From Marchantia polymorpha subsp. ruderalis (taxonomy: Eukaryota; Streptophyta; Marchantiopsida; Marchantiales; Marchantiaceae), in NCBI GenBank assembly GCA_037833965.1, contig AP031352.1, positions 786,501 through 850,500 of the forward strand: a DNA stretch of 64,000 bases, in the 5' to 3' direction. Positions 36,689-50,200 of the stretch are shown one piece after another (position 1 is the stretch's first letter; each line of letters opens with the position of its first letter). The position numbers and the translations under genes were made by a program. Under the pieces are notes generated by a model. The model had not been told where the DNA came from. It worked only from the letters and a program-made list of their open reading frames with translations, and made no database searches.

Positions 36689-39440
36689 TCATGCTAAACT
36701 TGCACTAAAACTTTTCAAAGTAATAATTTTTGTTAATGCATGGGTTAGATTGAATTTATCTTCAATATTGATTAGCTCATTTTTTTTTATAAAAAACTCA
36801 AGTGATATATGATGTTGATGTGTATTGTTTTGCTGTATATTATTTGATTTCCAACAAAATGTCATGTAAATTGACAACATTCTATTTCAATATCATGTCA
36901 ATGATAAGCCTATTCAACCAAATAGTTTACTTTGCTGCTTCAACTACCGCAACATAATTAGTTTTAGTGTTGTAGATTGAGCTACATGCTTTTGCAAGGT
37001 AGATTTTCAACTATTGTATCCAACATCGACATTAAACACATATCCAATTGTATATATACTCTAATATAAATATTGTACATAGTCAACATTAACGAAGATT
37101 AACAAAGATTTGACATTGTCTAATAAAACATCACACAATAAACAATAATCTTGAGTATTCTTCAAATACCTAAAAATTCATTTCATTGCTTTTCAATGCA
37201 CATTTTTTGGATTTGACATGTACCTGTTCAACTTTTCCATTGTTGAAGTAATATTAGATTCTGTGTTTATCATCAAATACACATAAGACTATCCAACCTT
37301 TCTCATAGAGAACACATGACATCTTTTCTTTTTCAATGTTAATAACTAAGCATTGAGTTGCAAAAAGTTTGAAATGTGCTGCCAAAAGATTGCATAATCC
37401 TTTAGGATTTGCCATATTAAATTAGTATTGTACACGTTGAACTTATTTGACTTGATTCAACTATATATTATTCTTCATAAAATATTTATACATGTCCATC
37501 CCTACTATTCTTTAAGATTTACTAAATCTTTCATCTTGAATGTAATTTCAATTTTTTTTTTGCATCTGTTGACGTCAAATTGATTCTATGTCAAAATGAA
37601 CTTTTCATTCCTGTAAAGTATTACAAATAAAATTGATAATAGTATTGATATAATATATTATAAAATATTATTAGTATTATTAATAAGATTGAAGATGTCA
37701 ATCAATCAATATCTATTTTTTAATATTTTTACACAAGTATCATATATATTTAATAAAAAACATTATGTTTTTATGAACTCATCAAATTGTGCATTCCACT
37801 ACATAGAAGCTTGTTTCAATCCATATAATGATATTAACAATCTACAAACTAGTTTTTATTGATTTTTTTTAAATTTTTTTTTTCATAAAAAATTATTACT
37901 TCAGAGATTCATAGAGAAATTATGTAATTACATCCATCTGAATATTGTAGCAAGTTCGCATAGCAGACAAACTGTAACATATTTTGCCACAAGAGTAACA
38001 ATTTTGTTATAGTTCACAACTTTTTTTGTGAAACTTCTAATTACCAACCTTGTGATACTATTCTTGTCATTAGCTAGATTATTCTTCAACTTGTACATCT
38101 ACTGCAATCAATCAAAGCCTGATTACTTGGTAGCTCCATGATCTTCCAAGCTTTGTTATTCATCAACAATTGCATATCAAGCTCTATAGTAGCATTCTTC
38201 TCAAACTTATTGACAAAGGTTTAATCTTTCTTATCAAAAAAAGGAATTTTTTTCTTAATATCAACGCAATGCCATTATCATCCTCCGTATTGATATCATG
38301 ATCTTCAAAAATGATTGAATCAGTCCATAATCTATACTTTGCAAGAGCTCCATTGATCAAATTTGATAATCTTATAATAGAAGATTTTAGTTGATCTCTA
38401 TTGTTTAATGCAAATACTTGAGGCTCGCCAATGATAACCTAAGTTATTGTTGGTCAGCTAAGATTTACTCCTCAGAGATTTGCTTCAAATATTTTTTTTT
38501 TATGTATATAAGAGCTTTGGTCACATCATAAATCACATAATGATCAATCTTCTCTTTAACAATATCCGTGAATGGAGTTTTTTCTTGTCAAACTTTTTCT
38601 TGTTTTTTTTTCTTAGATTTCTTCTACTCTTTCAATGATCTAGATTCATTAAAAAAACACCCGTATTGATAATAACTAATATAGATTAAAACTTCACACC
38701 ATTAGAATATCCAAAAAAATGATACTATTTGGATGTAAGTTACAACTTAGTACTATTCTCCTTGGATATGAAAGTATAAGCAATACAACCAAAAACTCTC
38801 AAACAATAATAATCTACCATACGTCTGTCTCAATCTAATCTATGTCAAAAAAATCGACTGCATTATAAGGAAAATTTTTTATCAAACACACTACGATTGT
38901 GACAATTTCAATCTTAAATTCATATGATAAACCAGATTGGTTCAACATACTACCCATCAATTCCAACATTGTTCAATTGAAATTCTTAGAAACATCATAA
39001 TGTTGCGAATTATAAATCTTGATGAAATTATGAGTAATTTACTACTTTTTGAAGTAACTGCAAAACTTCTCAAAAGTATATTTTTTGTCATTATATTTAA
39101 GTAAGTTTCTCACATTGTGTCAAGTCTTAGTTTCAAACTTGAACTTTCTAAGCTTTAAAAGTTTATCACATCAAACTTGTATGTGAATAAATAAATGCAC
39201 ACAAACGTTGATTGAATTTTCATCAATGAATGATAAATGAATGTAATGTAATGTAAAAGTTTCCAAAGAATGAGGCATATGGAGATTTTACTCAAACGTT
39301 GTTAATATGTATATACTCATGTAATTACTTAGATTTATGAGTTTCAGCATCAAAAATTTCCTATAATGCTTGTTTATGATATAATATTTGCAAAGCTTTA
39401 AGTCATCATTACCAATGATATGTAACAATTTCCTCTCGTC
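36689..39440 (-). pseudogene. Element B integrase, reverse transcriptase and RNase H remnants
   Basis: RNase H C-terminus at 36689-36880 (HISLEFFIKKNELINIEDKF, parallel to HIDIKYHFIRQAVSDKTIEL in element A). An RT block reads LYGLKQASM, stop, WNAQF at about 37782-37829. The integrase C-terminal part at about 38.70-38.82 kb reads VFGCIAYTFISKENSTKL. Integrase N-terminal sequence runs up to about 39.44 kb, with LCKYYIINKHYRKF. The second zinc-finger cysteine is Tyr here, as in element A. Confidence 0.85.
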
Positions 39441-39450
39441 TAAGAGCAAT

Positions 39451-39455
39451 ATGTA
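39451..39455. other. Target-site duplication, left copy (ATGTA)
   Basis: ATGTA immediately precedes the TGTAATAACCC terminus of the inserted element and matches the ATGTA at 41876-41880 on the other side. Confidence 0.85.
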
Positions 39456-39550
39456 TGTAATAACCCACCAAAGGCTAAAACTGCAGTATAGCAGCAAAAA
39501 GGTCGAACCCACAGGTACAGAGGCAACACACAGAGTACAAAGTGTCACGT

Positions 39551-40400
39551 ATAACAGTCTATTGAAGAGTTTGAATTCTCAAGCGACTGTCACTCCCAGA
39601 AATACTGCAAGTACTCAACTCGGAGGTCACTCGGAGGATGCACAGTGCAGCGTAGTTCACCCCAACACACACCTGAAACTATAGAAACACAACTCATAGG
39701 TCGGTTAAGACCTCTACTTAAGATTTCAGGAGGAAAGTTTCTCACGAGTACATTCAGAGGCTCTGCAGGTAGTGACTCCCAACTCCGGCTTTTACAACCC
39801 TTCCACTAGGTTCTGCTAGCGCAGGGCACCCGGGTTAGACTTCCTACTTTGGATGCGGTATCTTCGTCAAACCGAAGTCACTCACACGCGGTGAACAACA
39901 CACTCAACTCACAAAACGCGCAGAGAATACAGGTCCGAACTGAGAAACTCACTGAAAAAAGATCCAGTGACACACCATAACAGTCTATTGACGAGTTTGA
40001 ATTCTCAGGCACTAGTCATTCCCAGAAATACTACAGAGGTTTGCCCCGAGGGCGCCTTCTGCAGCGTTACCTGAATTACAACCAAGGCTTACTCGAAGTA
40101 ACAAAACTTCACTTTGGCATTAAGGGGAAACATCCCGAAGGAGTACAAACAAGAACAATCACCCGAAGGTGTAGGGACGAACTACTCAAGTATCTAACCA
40201 GTTACTAGCTCTGAGCATTCAGCGATCATCCGCAGGTGTAGATCCAAACTGCTCAAGTATCTAACCAGTACACTGGCTCTGAACATTTGGCCGAAGGCCT
40301 TCAGCTACAAAATGCGGTATCTTCGTCAAGCTGTAGCTCCTCTTGCGCGGTGACAGAACTAAGGACACAAACACGCAGAGAAAATGAGTTCTTGATCTCC
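39551..40400 (+). repeat. Internal duplication of about 430-460 bp in the solo LTR
   Basis: AACAGTCTATTGA, then GAGTTTGAATTCTCA, occurs at about 39551 and again at about 39978. Further along, TGCGGTATCTTCGTCAA occurs at about 39854 and again at about 40311. A smaller unit of about 69 bp (CTCAAGTATCTAACCAGT) is repeated at about 40184 and 40252. Confidence 0.82.
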
Positions 40401-41049
40401 ACTTCCGAAATTGGAAGAATCCCAATGCAAGACGCCTTGAACTACTTTATAACCTCTAAGTCCTAACTAACACTACACTACCTGCTATGGTGCGAGCCGC
40501 AACAGATCCTACACCTGAGGAGTCGGCGGTTGCCTTCCCCTTTAACTTACAACCTAAATCTAACCCTAACCCTACATCTGAATCCTAAACCTACTATTCA
40601 GAGCCGCCAGCGTCTTTAACCGCTTTACATCCAAGATCTGAGGCTGAAAATTTGCAAGCATGCGTGGCGGGATGAGATCAACGGCCACAACAAATTTAAG
40701 GTCCATTGGACCGTCCATCGCAAAGATATGGGCTCCGCAAGATCTCTAAACCCATGCCAAAATTCCTTCTCCAAAATCCGAGGTCCGGGGGACCCATATG
40801 CCGCTTGAATGCCGTTCCCGCGATTATGGGTATGGCCTGCTCCTCACATGCGACTTCACGCCCCGCCGCTCTGCCTCCCACGCGTGACTTCACGCTCTGC
40901 TGTTCTGCTTCCCACACTTGACATAATCCCGCCAATTTACTTCATCGGGAATCTTCTGCCACGTGGCGCCGAAGGCCTCTACCGCCGAAGGCCCTTGGCC
41001 CGAAGGCGCTTGACCCGAAGTCCGTTGACCAGAAGGCGTTGACCCGAAG

Positions 41050-41690
41050 GCCTCACTATCAGTAACTTCCGACACTCAGAATTCATTGATTTATTATCCG
41101 TTCCAAGCGTTTTTGAGCTTGTTAGAACAAGCGTGTCAAGCTCTTTCCAACGAGACCCTAATCAAGTCAAGGCGTTATGAATTGAGAAAGTTATGAGGAA
41201 TCCAGTCTTCCGCCGAATGCACTCTCCCGCATCGCCGAAGTGGTATACCCGAAGATGTCCGTCGCCGAAGTCGTTGACCCGAACGCGCTTGACCCGAAGG
41301 CCCTCCCTATCAGTAACTTCCAACACTCATAACTCATTGATATATTATCCGTTCCAAGCGTTCTTGAGCTCGTTGAAACGAGCGTGTCAAGCTCTTTCCA
41401 ATGAAACCCTAATCAAGTCAAGGCGTGATGAATTGAGAAAGTTATGAGGGATTCACTCTTCTGCCGAAGGCGTATCGCCGAAGGCACTTTTTTGCCGAAG
41501 GCGTACAGCCGAAGTAGTTCTACCGCCGAAGGCCCTCCATCAGTAACTTCCGACACTCATAACTAGAGTTTTTGGACTCATTAGAAACAGCGCGTCGAGC
41601 TTTTCCCAACAAGAACCTAAGTAACTCAAGGCGTTACGAATTGAGAAAGTTATGAGTGATCTACCGCCGAAGGTGCTCGAAGCGGGTCTT
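41050..41690 (+). repeat. Tandem array, unit 230-250 bp, with CCGAAGG motifs
   Basis: ATCAGTAACTTCC begins near 41058, 41309 and 41539, so periods are 251 and 230 bp. Each copy contains a CAAGCTCTTTCC-type block, AATCAAGTCAAGGCG and TTGAGAAAGTTATGAG. Numerous GCCGAAGGC/CCCGAAGGC words separate the copies. Confidence 0.85.
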
Positions 41691-41875
41691 GCAGCATGAA
41701 CCGCCCGTTCCATCCCAAGCGTTCGACTGTGGCCTAAGCCCAAAACCCCTTGACTGTCCTCGATCCTCTTTTTACTCTGGTTTTGCGTACCGATTACTAT
41801 TTACAGCTGCTACCGCGATACTTACTATTCAAAAATGTTTTAGTTCCGACGAAAAACAAAAAGTGGGTTACCACA

Positions 41876-41880
41876 ATGTA
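41876..41880. other. Target-site duplication, right copy (ATGTA)
   Basis: Directly follows the CCACA end of the solo LTR and equals 39451-39455. Element B coding similarity resumes a short distance to the right. Confidence 0.85.
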
Positions 41881-41899
41881 CCTATTATTTATGTGTTAT

Positions 41900-44070
41900 A
41901 GCCTAAAATGTCACACATGATACTTCTTTATACATGATAGTATCCTATAGCAAATATAAATTATTGTGATTATGACCTCTTAAGATAATATTATCACTTA
42001 TCTATCCTCAACCACTCATTTCTTACAGTTTCATTCAATGTATTTTGAATCTAAAATTCCAAGAGAGATCATATGCTTTCTTATATCAGGTATAAACCTA
42101 ACTTGAATCAATGTAGGTTGTATTCAATCAAACATGCAAATCTTAACAAATCCAATACCTTAAATCTTACAAAGTTAATCATCCCCATAAAAATTATAAC
42201 GTTTGATACTAAAAAAGTTTCAAAACAAATGTGATAAAAATGTAACAATATAATAAATGTGACTAAAATGTAAATATATAACTATCATCAATAATTATCA
42301 CTATCTAGTATCTATACATCATCAACAATCTTAGATGAATTGCATAGGACATACATCTAGCATCATAATCCATCTTACATCAAATTATACTCCTCAAGGT
42401 TAAACTCTTGAGGCACATTTGCTAACGAAAGATCAGCATCTTTGATCTTCACACGACATTCCTTTTTGATATGACACTCTTGTCATATCTCCAACACACC
42501 ACCGTCTTTTCTCTAGAATTTCACTTCAAGACTTGGATCTATCTTTAGATCAAACATGCTTATCAATCTTATCATTATTAGTATTGAATGACAAAACACT
42601 AAGCACTATAGGCAATCTGTTTTTATTTTTACATTCAATACATTCACAATATCAATTTTGATTTTTGTTTTCTCTTCGAAAAATGTGCAAATCATATCTT
42701 CTTTTGCATCTTTGCTTCAATCCAATTATTGTGAAGTTGTTTGTCATCAGAAAACTCTCTAAGCTCCGTTAACAAATCAATGTTATTACCTCCCTCCTAT
42801 CCATCTACGTGATCCATTTTTTTTTGTGGAACTTCTTTGGAAAATCGCATCAGATGCATAATGTTGTGACTCACAATTTTTCAAGGTCTGAATTTCTCTT
42901 CTGCATATTCTTGCTGGCCAATTTCGGTGATATGTTGGCTGAATTGTCCAAACTTATATATTAGTTCATAAGTCCGTGATGGTAGACCAAAGATTTTCAT
43001 GGAATCCAAAAAGCATGACGCTAGTCTTCCAAGATCATCCTCTTGTTCATGATTAACTATGGTTACAAAATCATATCCCTTTTCATTACATCTAAACCAT
43101 AGGCATCAATTAGTTAGATATGGATCCCAAAGGGACAGCTTGCTCCATACCCAAATTGGACGAGTCTCCTTACTTGCCTACTTCGGAGGAATCGCTTTTT
43201 TTATATCCATATGATTGAAAACAGATAAAGTTTGCCGATTAAGTTTGTTAAACTCCTTCCTTGCAAATGCTCCATCAAAATATAGTTATTTGCTTGAGAT
43301 TGGTCTTGTGAAAATGACCATATTTATTGTTCCATCTTTGAATGAAAAAGTTTCAAACGCTTTCAACAATAACATAAAAGTCATGCTGAAGCTTGAATTG
43401 AAGGAAAAATAATGAAAATCATATTGCGCTCGATATTGAATATTTGTCACCACTCTAAAAGCATCTTCTTGAGTCGGATGGGTGATTAAAATCACAATCT
43501 TCAACATCATCGTCTTATCCTTTGCTCCTTCATTTTACTTTATACCTTCAAGTCTATATTCATCTTACTCTGTTGCTTGGAAGTTTTTGGAAAAAGTTGC
43601 TTGGAAAAGAATGTTTTTGAGGGACACACATAATTGGTATTTTGTTTGCTTTCTAGTCTCTTGCCATCTATTGCTCATCCGATTGTTTTCCTTAAGAAAG
43701 TCACGACGACACAAAATTTCCTCAGAGATTGATCAATCAATGCCGTGGAGAGCGTTGTGCAATTTGTTGTATGACTATTTTTACTTCTATCCTAGTCTTA
43801 TGGCTAATCATCAACATAAAAAAATTCATCAATCTTTGCAGACTTAAAATTTGACTATACTTTTTATATCGTCTTGTGGTCCGTCATACTTCTTGCTTAA
43901 AGGTATTCATAGTAAAAAGCACAAATGTTTCGATCAATTCGTTTCCGAATCAATCCGAACATTTTTCAATTGATCAATGTTCCTTTGCTCCTGCGCTCCA
44001 TTGACTCCTAATCATGTACAGAAACAAAATCCAAAATTTGATAGAGAAACATCTTCTTTGTGACAATTAC
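41900..44070 (-). pseudogene. Element B gag, protease and pre-integrase remnants
   Basis: On the minus strand, the pre-integrase region near 42.05-42.15 kb reads QVRFIPDIRKHMISLGILDS, matching element A. The protease core (ILDS) lies near 42.30 kb. The gag C-terminus near 42.36-42.47 kb reads ECRVKIKDADLSLANV. The knuckle preceding it keeps CWR but has lost the second Cys. The gag body from about 42.5 to 44.0 kb is barely recognisable. Confidence 0.78.
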
Positions 44071-44075
44071 ATATT

Positions 44076-44087
44076 GTTCTTATACCA
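44076..44087 (-). other. Primer-binding site of element B
   Basis: The minus strand reads TGGTATAAGAAC, one change from the TGGTATCAGAAC of element A, and lies just inside the 5' LTR remnant. Confidence 0.75.
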
Positions 44088-44093
44088 ATTGTC

Positions 44094-44282
44094 GGACGAA
44101 ACACAAAAATCAACAATAAGAAAATTATATGATTCATCCAACCTCGGACTACGTTCACTAAAACAACAAATTTTTTACTCAAAGAGCACACAACCTTTCA
44201 AGATGAGATGTGTATCGCCGCCTCATATATACTTGCAAGCCAAACTCCTGGGTTTGGTTTTTAGTCACACTTATAACACACT
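44094..44282 (-). repeat. 5' LTR remnant of Copia element B (edges approximate)
   Basis: Aligns with 36229-36410 over its length, with many substitutions. Its inner edge is set by the primer-binding site; the outer edge is uncertain. Confidence 0.65.
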
Positions 44283-47200
44283 TAAAAGGATCATATTATA
44301 AAACACTTAAAAAAAAGTAAAAAATAACCTTCTATTCTAATGAAGGTTATAAAAATAAAAATTTAAAATTTAAAAAATAACCACATTCTATTTTCGAAAT
44401 TTTAAAAAAATTAAAAAAAATTCAAGTTTTATATATATATATATATATCAATTGTAATATTTACACTTACTGCTTTTTACATTAAATTATGTCATTATGA
44501 ATTTAATTAGTGATTGCTAGCTTCATCCGAATCATTAAATTCTCACCCCGTGGCGGATATTGTCATGTCAACAAGATATGTCAAAATTCAATTATTTATT
44601 TATTAGTTATACATTTTTTATTAATGTATAATAAAATAACGTTTTTAATTCTAAAAAATTATACATTAAATTATTTTCAACACGAGGTTTTCATTCATCA
44701 TATTATTTGAATTTTTAAGCATTTAAATATGTTTTTTATAATCTATTATTCAATAATGAAAAAAAATCAATTTACAAATGCTTTAAATTTTGTGTATACA
44801 TCTTTTTAATAATTTTATAAGATACATGTCATAATTTATAATTTTTTCTACTAATTTTTTTAAGTAAAATATTACATGAGAACATGTCATTGATTAACCT
44901 AAGTTTTATATATTAAATTTTCTATAGTAACAATTTGATCTTAATTTTAACAAGTCAAAACTAATCATTAGTCCAATAAATCAAATAAATTTACTGAAAC
45001 AAACCAATCAAATATCTATATTTAATCAAATTATCTCATAATAAAAATAAAAATATAAAATTTACACTTAATTGAATTAAATTTTTTGTAGAAAAATATA
45101 TACTTTATACTTTCAACATCAAGGATTGTGTAGTATATAACAATAAATAATAAAACGCAAAACATCATGATTTTTTATGCAACACCTATGCGAAAAACTG
45201 TCACTTTGATAGACTAGTATGTTGGCTTTTTAAGCAACCTTATCATTTGTAAGTCTAAATATAGCCAATAACTAACAAATTTTATTCTATTTGCAAGATT
45301 CTTTTGCAAAATGATGTTACTAATTTTGACTTTGTCTTTAATACATGATTACATCCAAACTCCAATATTTACTTCGATCTAACTATAATAGTTATAATAG
45401 TTATGGTAAACTAACACAAGCATGACATATTTCATTCATATGTATGTAGTCTACCATATTGATTAAAAAATGATGCCATATTTATAACATTCTTGTAATT
45501 TTTTCTTAGTGGCTACATCTATCAATTACTTTTTCATTTCAACACAATTTCATTCCATGTCATTCACAAGATGTCATACAATAATTTATACCAACTTAAT
45601 TAAATCAATGGTGGTGAACTAGACATATGAAGATCACAAGAAATTAGGTAATGGACTTCTAACGCTTCCAATCTATTAGATATATAATGCACAATACACA
45701 AGTCAAGCTGCAATAGAAGGGCTGGCCAAAAATTGCGAGACTGTTTGGTCAGACCCTAGGAGATGAGATTTTTGGTGTTTGTACTGTGTGTCTGGCGGTA
45801 TATTTATATTCAGAATTACAAGCTACCAAACCACATATATCTGGTTCATTTTTTTGGGCAACTAGATACAAAGAATCATTACTGTGCACTTGTTTGCTCA
45901 CTTGTCAGAGCCGAAAGACGAGAAAATCAAATGTTGAAAATCAAAAATCAATACATATATCGGCAGCGTCCTCCAGTTGGTTCGGTTGACGACTCCCACT
46001 GGTTCTCTGTAAGGAAATAAAGAAGAAAAATCAAATGATACGCATGCTCTTCGCAGTCAAACTACCACATGGTACGTTCTCACTGACCGAACGGCAAGCT
46101 TTTTCTCGCATGAGATTATTACATAATCGGCTCTAAATAGAATGTATACTTTAGTTGTTCAATTCATACGAGACAGCTGCTGAATCACGATCAATGCCAT
46201 AAGAGAAAAAGGACTGTCATACTAAATGAAGCATGATCATGAGAACCACATGGTCGCAGTTTGCGAACAGTTTGCTCAGTATGGTCAAGGGAACAGCCGC
46301 ATATACTGAAGACTCGAGACAGACGTGAGCTTGCATGGGCTGGCTGGTTCACAGTCTCGACTCTGGATTGCATCATCCTTTTGGCGTGTGTACTGGCCTG
46401 GTGAGCATCACCAGCAGGACTATGTGGTCATCTCATGAGACGTGAAAGCAGTTTACGGCTACACGTAACGGAGTCTTCTTCTTCCACTGCGGAAGATGTA
46501 AATCTATTATATAGAGGCAGTGTTCGAGACAACAATGTTTGATTTGTAATGTTTTATTCCATTAAACTTTTGTCTACGTAATGCAACTATGTTCAACGGT
46601 CTCACTCTACGCCGCATATGGAAATCACCTCGGTCAAGACGAATGCGAAAAGTTCGATCAATTCTCTCAAGGGAAGTGAGGGTGGGCCGATGAACCCCAC
46701 CAAATATTGGCAGTTGACCTGATACGGGTAGTTCCACATGAGCTGTCAGCTCAATAAGGTCAGCTCTGCCACAATGGCATCGGCTTACTTTGCTCAATAA
46801 GCAACATGCGGGCAACATGCGTGCTCCTAAGCCAGTTGCCCTGCCCTGAATCATGGCTTCTACTTTTAGCTTTGATACGGCATAGTTTGGGCCATGTTTA
46901 ATAAAATATGCGTTAACCGTTTCTCTGCTCGATAAGGTAGAAACTTATATGCTGGACATGTAGAAGCTGAACGGGTGATTGGCTATGTACTCTACGATAG
47001 ATGTAGGCTGAAGATAGGGATGCCACTACGTTGGGTTTTAATGGTGTCCGGTCCTCTCCGTGAGGAAACTTTGCACGTGATTATAAATTCTCTGTAAATT
47101 CTCCCCAAAACGACAATGACTCCAATCTGTGAATATGAACGACCAGCAGTTGACTGAAGATCATTTGGCATGTACTTCAGCTGTGCTTTGTGCGGGATAG

Positions 47201-50200
47201 ACCTCTGTAACCGGACGCTCTAGAAATCCTTATCACGGAATACTTCCTTGACCCACTGCAAAAGAATTTCACACATATATTTCAAACATCAAGACTTCTC
47301 GGAGATTGTAGACCAGTTCGAGATGCAGTCAGAGGCTTCTCCTTCGTAATGTGGGCTTGTCCGGTCTCTCCTACTCCCTCCTCCACGATGGGACATTTGC
47401 ATCCTCTAGGTCTTTCTGCTCATCCGTGCAAGCATGCATATATGGTCCCTAGCCTCATGAGGTAGCTAGCGCAAGCAGGGAGTCTGCACTCCTAGTTCAG
47501 CTCGGTTCAGTTGGCGTACTTCCGAGATAATCGAATTATCCTTTACGGAAAGAGTTCAATCGTTCTAATTAACGCAGGTATGAGCTTACAGACGAGCCAG
47601 CGTATCTTTATTTCCAGCATTGCCAACGGATCGAATTTTGCTCCTGCTCAGATCTCTTGTGGATAAGAATCGGGTCACATGTGTCGATCGATCATGATGA
47701 TAGCGTTACATTTACCCGCGAAATATATAAATCTCCAACCACTGCCCTGCATAGACATAGATTCAAAATCAGCGCCATGTGTTGGACTTGCAAGTACGGG
47801 GGTGATTAGTAGGCTTCTGAGTCTTGTACTTGTTCAGGCTCGCAGTAGAGAGGACTGGTTTGGACTGCCACGTCCCGTGCTCTCAGCTAGATTTTCAGCT
47901 GGATAAGAACCAAATTGAAATTGAGTTAGAATTTTTGAGAGCTTTAGGATTTATGATGATGGCTTCTACTGTGTTCAAATAAAAACAGTCCATCGTTCAG
48001 TGGAGTCTGAAGCAAGCTCATCCTTCGATCCTTTTGTATCGAGCCCGTCTCGACTGGTTTCAGTCTTGTACGTACGCGTGGACATGCGTACCCAAGGGCA
48101 TGAAATCATCCTGTGAATCACCATCTTACGAGAAGGTGGAAAACTAGTTTCCTACAAAGTTGACTACGAGAAGGAATTGTCTTGTGCCCGTTTGTTCCTG
48201 GGAAACCTATCTCGGAGACAGGGTGCGCTGGTCATCATCTGGACCGTGATGGACCAAGAACGCATTTTACGGGCGGAAACAGATTCTGAAGGCCTCTTTT
48301 CTGAATGTTATTTCTTCTCGATCTGGTTACCTCCTGTTTATTTCGCCAGGATGCCAGCTGTGGACAATGCCCTCGAGAAAGAGGTTTAGCTTTGAAATTT
48401 CCTACCTTATTTGATACGTCCAACGAGGGGTATTCATCGTCCAGACAGGATCATCATGCTTTCTTTCATTCTTAATCCTTCTGTCCATTTACCTCAGCGG
48501 GCTCTGATGGGTTCTCCTTGCCGTCTGATGGTACGGATATAAAAAACTGAACTTGTAACACTGCGATGCACTTGCGTTCGATCTGCGTTCACATTACAAC
48601 GCAGTAGATGTGGTGGTTCATGCACTACGACAGCATCTAAATATTTTCCAGGCCCTATAAATGCCTGAAGAGAAAAGAAGAGGAAAATCCGGGAACTGAA
48701 TCTAGTCTCATAATTAACAGAACTATGAGAAATTTGTGTAGTAAGAAGGAGATAGGTGCAGGTACATTTTCACGTGCCAAATTCCCGACCTTGGCACCGG
48801 ACTCGGACGAGAACAGAAGGAATAGGAGACAATGGAAGTAAATTTAAGAAGAGAGTCAAGAGCATCAAAGAGAAGAAAGCTGGACGGTCAGAGTCAACTG
48901 TGCACGGACTTCGTTGCATTTAGTCCACGCAAGCAACTGTCATAGACTCCCACATCAGATTCAATGATTGATGGCTGCGTGCTTGCTCTCTTCGATGGCA
49001 GGGTTTAGGATCACAATATCTGAGCCTTGAAAGGATAAACTGAACTCACTGACATGTTAAATGCGGTATCCGAGTCTGCTTCAAATGAAAAACATTTTTT
49101 TATTTTTCAGTTGTTGGAGGTCTCAGAATTGACTATTCTCACTATTCTTCTTCCATGATATGCGACTCTCGTCACCCCCACCAGTTGCACACTGCACAGC
49201 ACAAACCTCAGATGCATTTCAAGCCCTGCCAAAGTCAGAAAATTTGATTCTTTGTTGATTGTCAGGGGAATCTACTTAATGGGGCTCCTTTTCCCATGCG
49301 CTTTACCATGCGCCAAGCCGGCCGGCCCTGACTTCCTATTTGCATTTAATTATCCTCATCCACCAGGTACGAATCATATGTTCCAACTCATACATCCGTT
49401 AATGGGTCAAAGATCTTGCTATACATACCGGATTATTTTGCTCCTAGTGCTGTTCCGTGGACACTGTCGAACAATTTTCCAAAACGTGTAAAGCCGAATA
49501 GCGTGGTTCGAATTCGTCCTGTACATCACTCGATCAGAATTCCGGCTTTTGCTCGAGGCAAAGCGTATCCGTGTCGAAGTATGTGCACTGCTGAAACAAA
49601 TATAAAGAATATCGTGATTTTATTGGCGTACCATGAAAAGTCTAAGAGATTTGAAAACTTAGAGCTCAGTACTTATACATTCCCGTATATTTATACATAT
49701 TCGTCCAAGACAAAGTATGAGATGAGGGACGCTTTCAAGATGGACAAATTAAAAACGTGAACAGCAGGAAATACAGAAGTAGAGGAAATAACCAATCGCA
49801 AAAGATACAGAGAGTCTATGGACCTAACTTTAAATGGAGAGTAGCAAAGGCAACTATTGAGCCTAACTGAAGTCAAAGCCGAACGAAAGGTGGTGACGAC
49901 CAATTCTCTTCAGGAAACATAAGTTGAGTAAAATATGATACTCTCAGTTTGCATTATGTCATCGTGAACAGCCTAAAGATAGACGAGATGCTGGCGGTGA
50001 TTGACGAGTCTACAATAAAAATACAGACATGTGGCTAACGGTTGTCTATGCCACACAGCATTGGTTGTGATCCCTAGAGAATGAAAGCACTCAATTATAA
50101 TGTCTTCGTTCAAAGGACTTCATTAACTTTGGTTCTACCTTGGTTGGTAAGCGCTTGAGAGGTTTCTTGTGTCAAATTACACTGGACTCCTGTTAAATTT

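Larger units (their letters stand above)
39456..41875. mobile_element. 2,420-bp apparent solo LTR inserted in Copia element B
   Basis: The ends are TGTAATAACCCAC and GTGGGTTACCACA: canonical TG...CA with a short inverted repeat (TAACCCAC/GTGGGTTA). It is flanked by a perfect 5-bp duplication, ATGTA. There is no coding region, PBS or internal LTR pair, so the simplest reading is a solo LTR of a large LTR retrotransposon left by LTR-LTR recombination. A non-autonomous element is the alternative. The interior is repetitive: a duplication of about 430-460 bp (39.55-40.40 kb) and a 230-250 bp tandem array rich in CCGAAGG (41.05-41.69 kb). Its orientation is not determined. Open frames inside are not genes. 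Confidence 0.83.
36229..44282 (-). mobile_element. Copia element B, heavily decayed and split by a nested solo LTR (minus strand)
   Basis: Reading leftward, this shows an LTR remnant, a primer-binding site, the gag end, protease, pre-integrase, integrase, RT and RNase H, then a second LTR remnant. Each piece aligns by eye with element A at 56.9-63.6 kb (for example RFIP, then MISLGILDSK in B versus LISLGVLDSH in A). A 2,420-bp insertion (39456-41875) interrupts the pre-integrase region; coding similarity stops on one side and resumes on the other. Stops occur every few codons. LTR edges are approximate. Confidence 0.88.

Noticed and set aside
40555-40600. Telomere-like AACCCTAACCCTA
   Set aside because: Barely two units within the solo LTR; too short to be an interstitial telomere.
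41050-41690. CRISPR-like impression from regularly spaced CCGAAGG words
   Set aside because: Spacing is irregular, the spacers themselves are repeats, there are no cas genes, and the context is a plant LTR.
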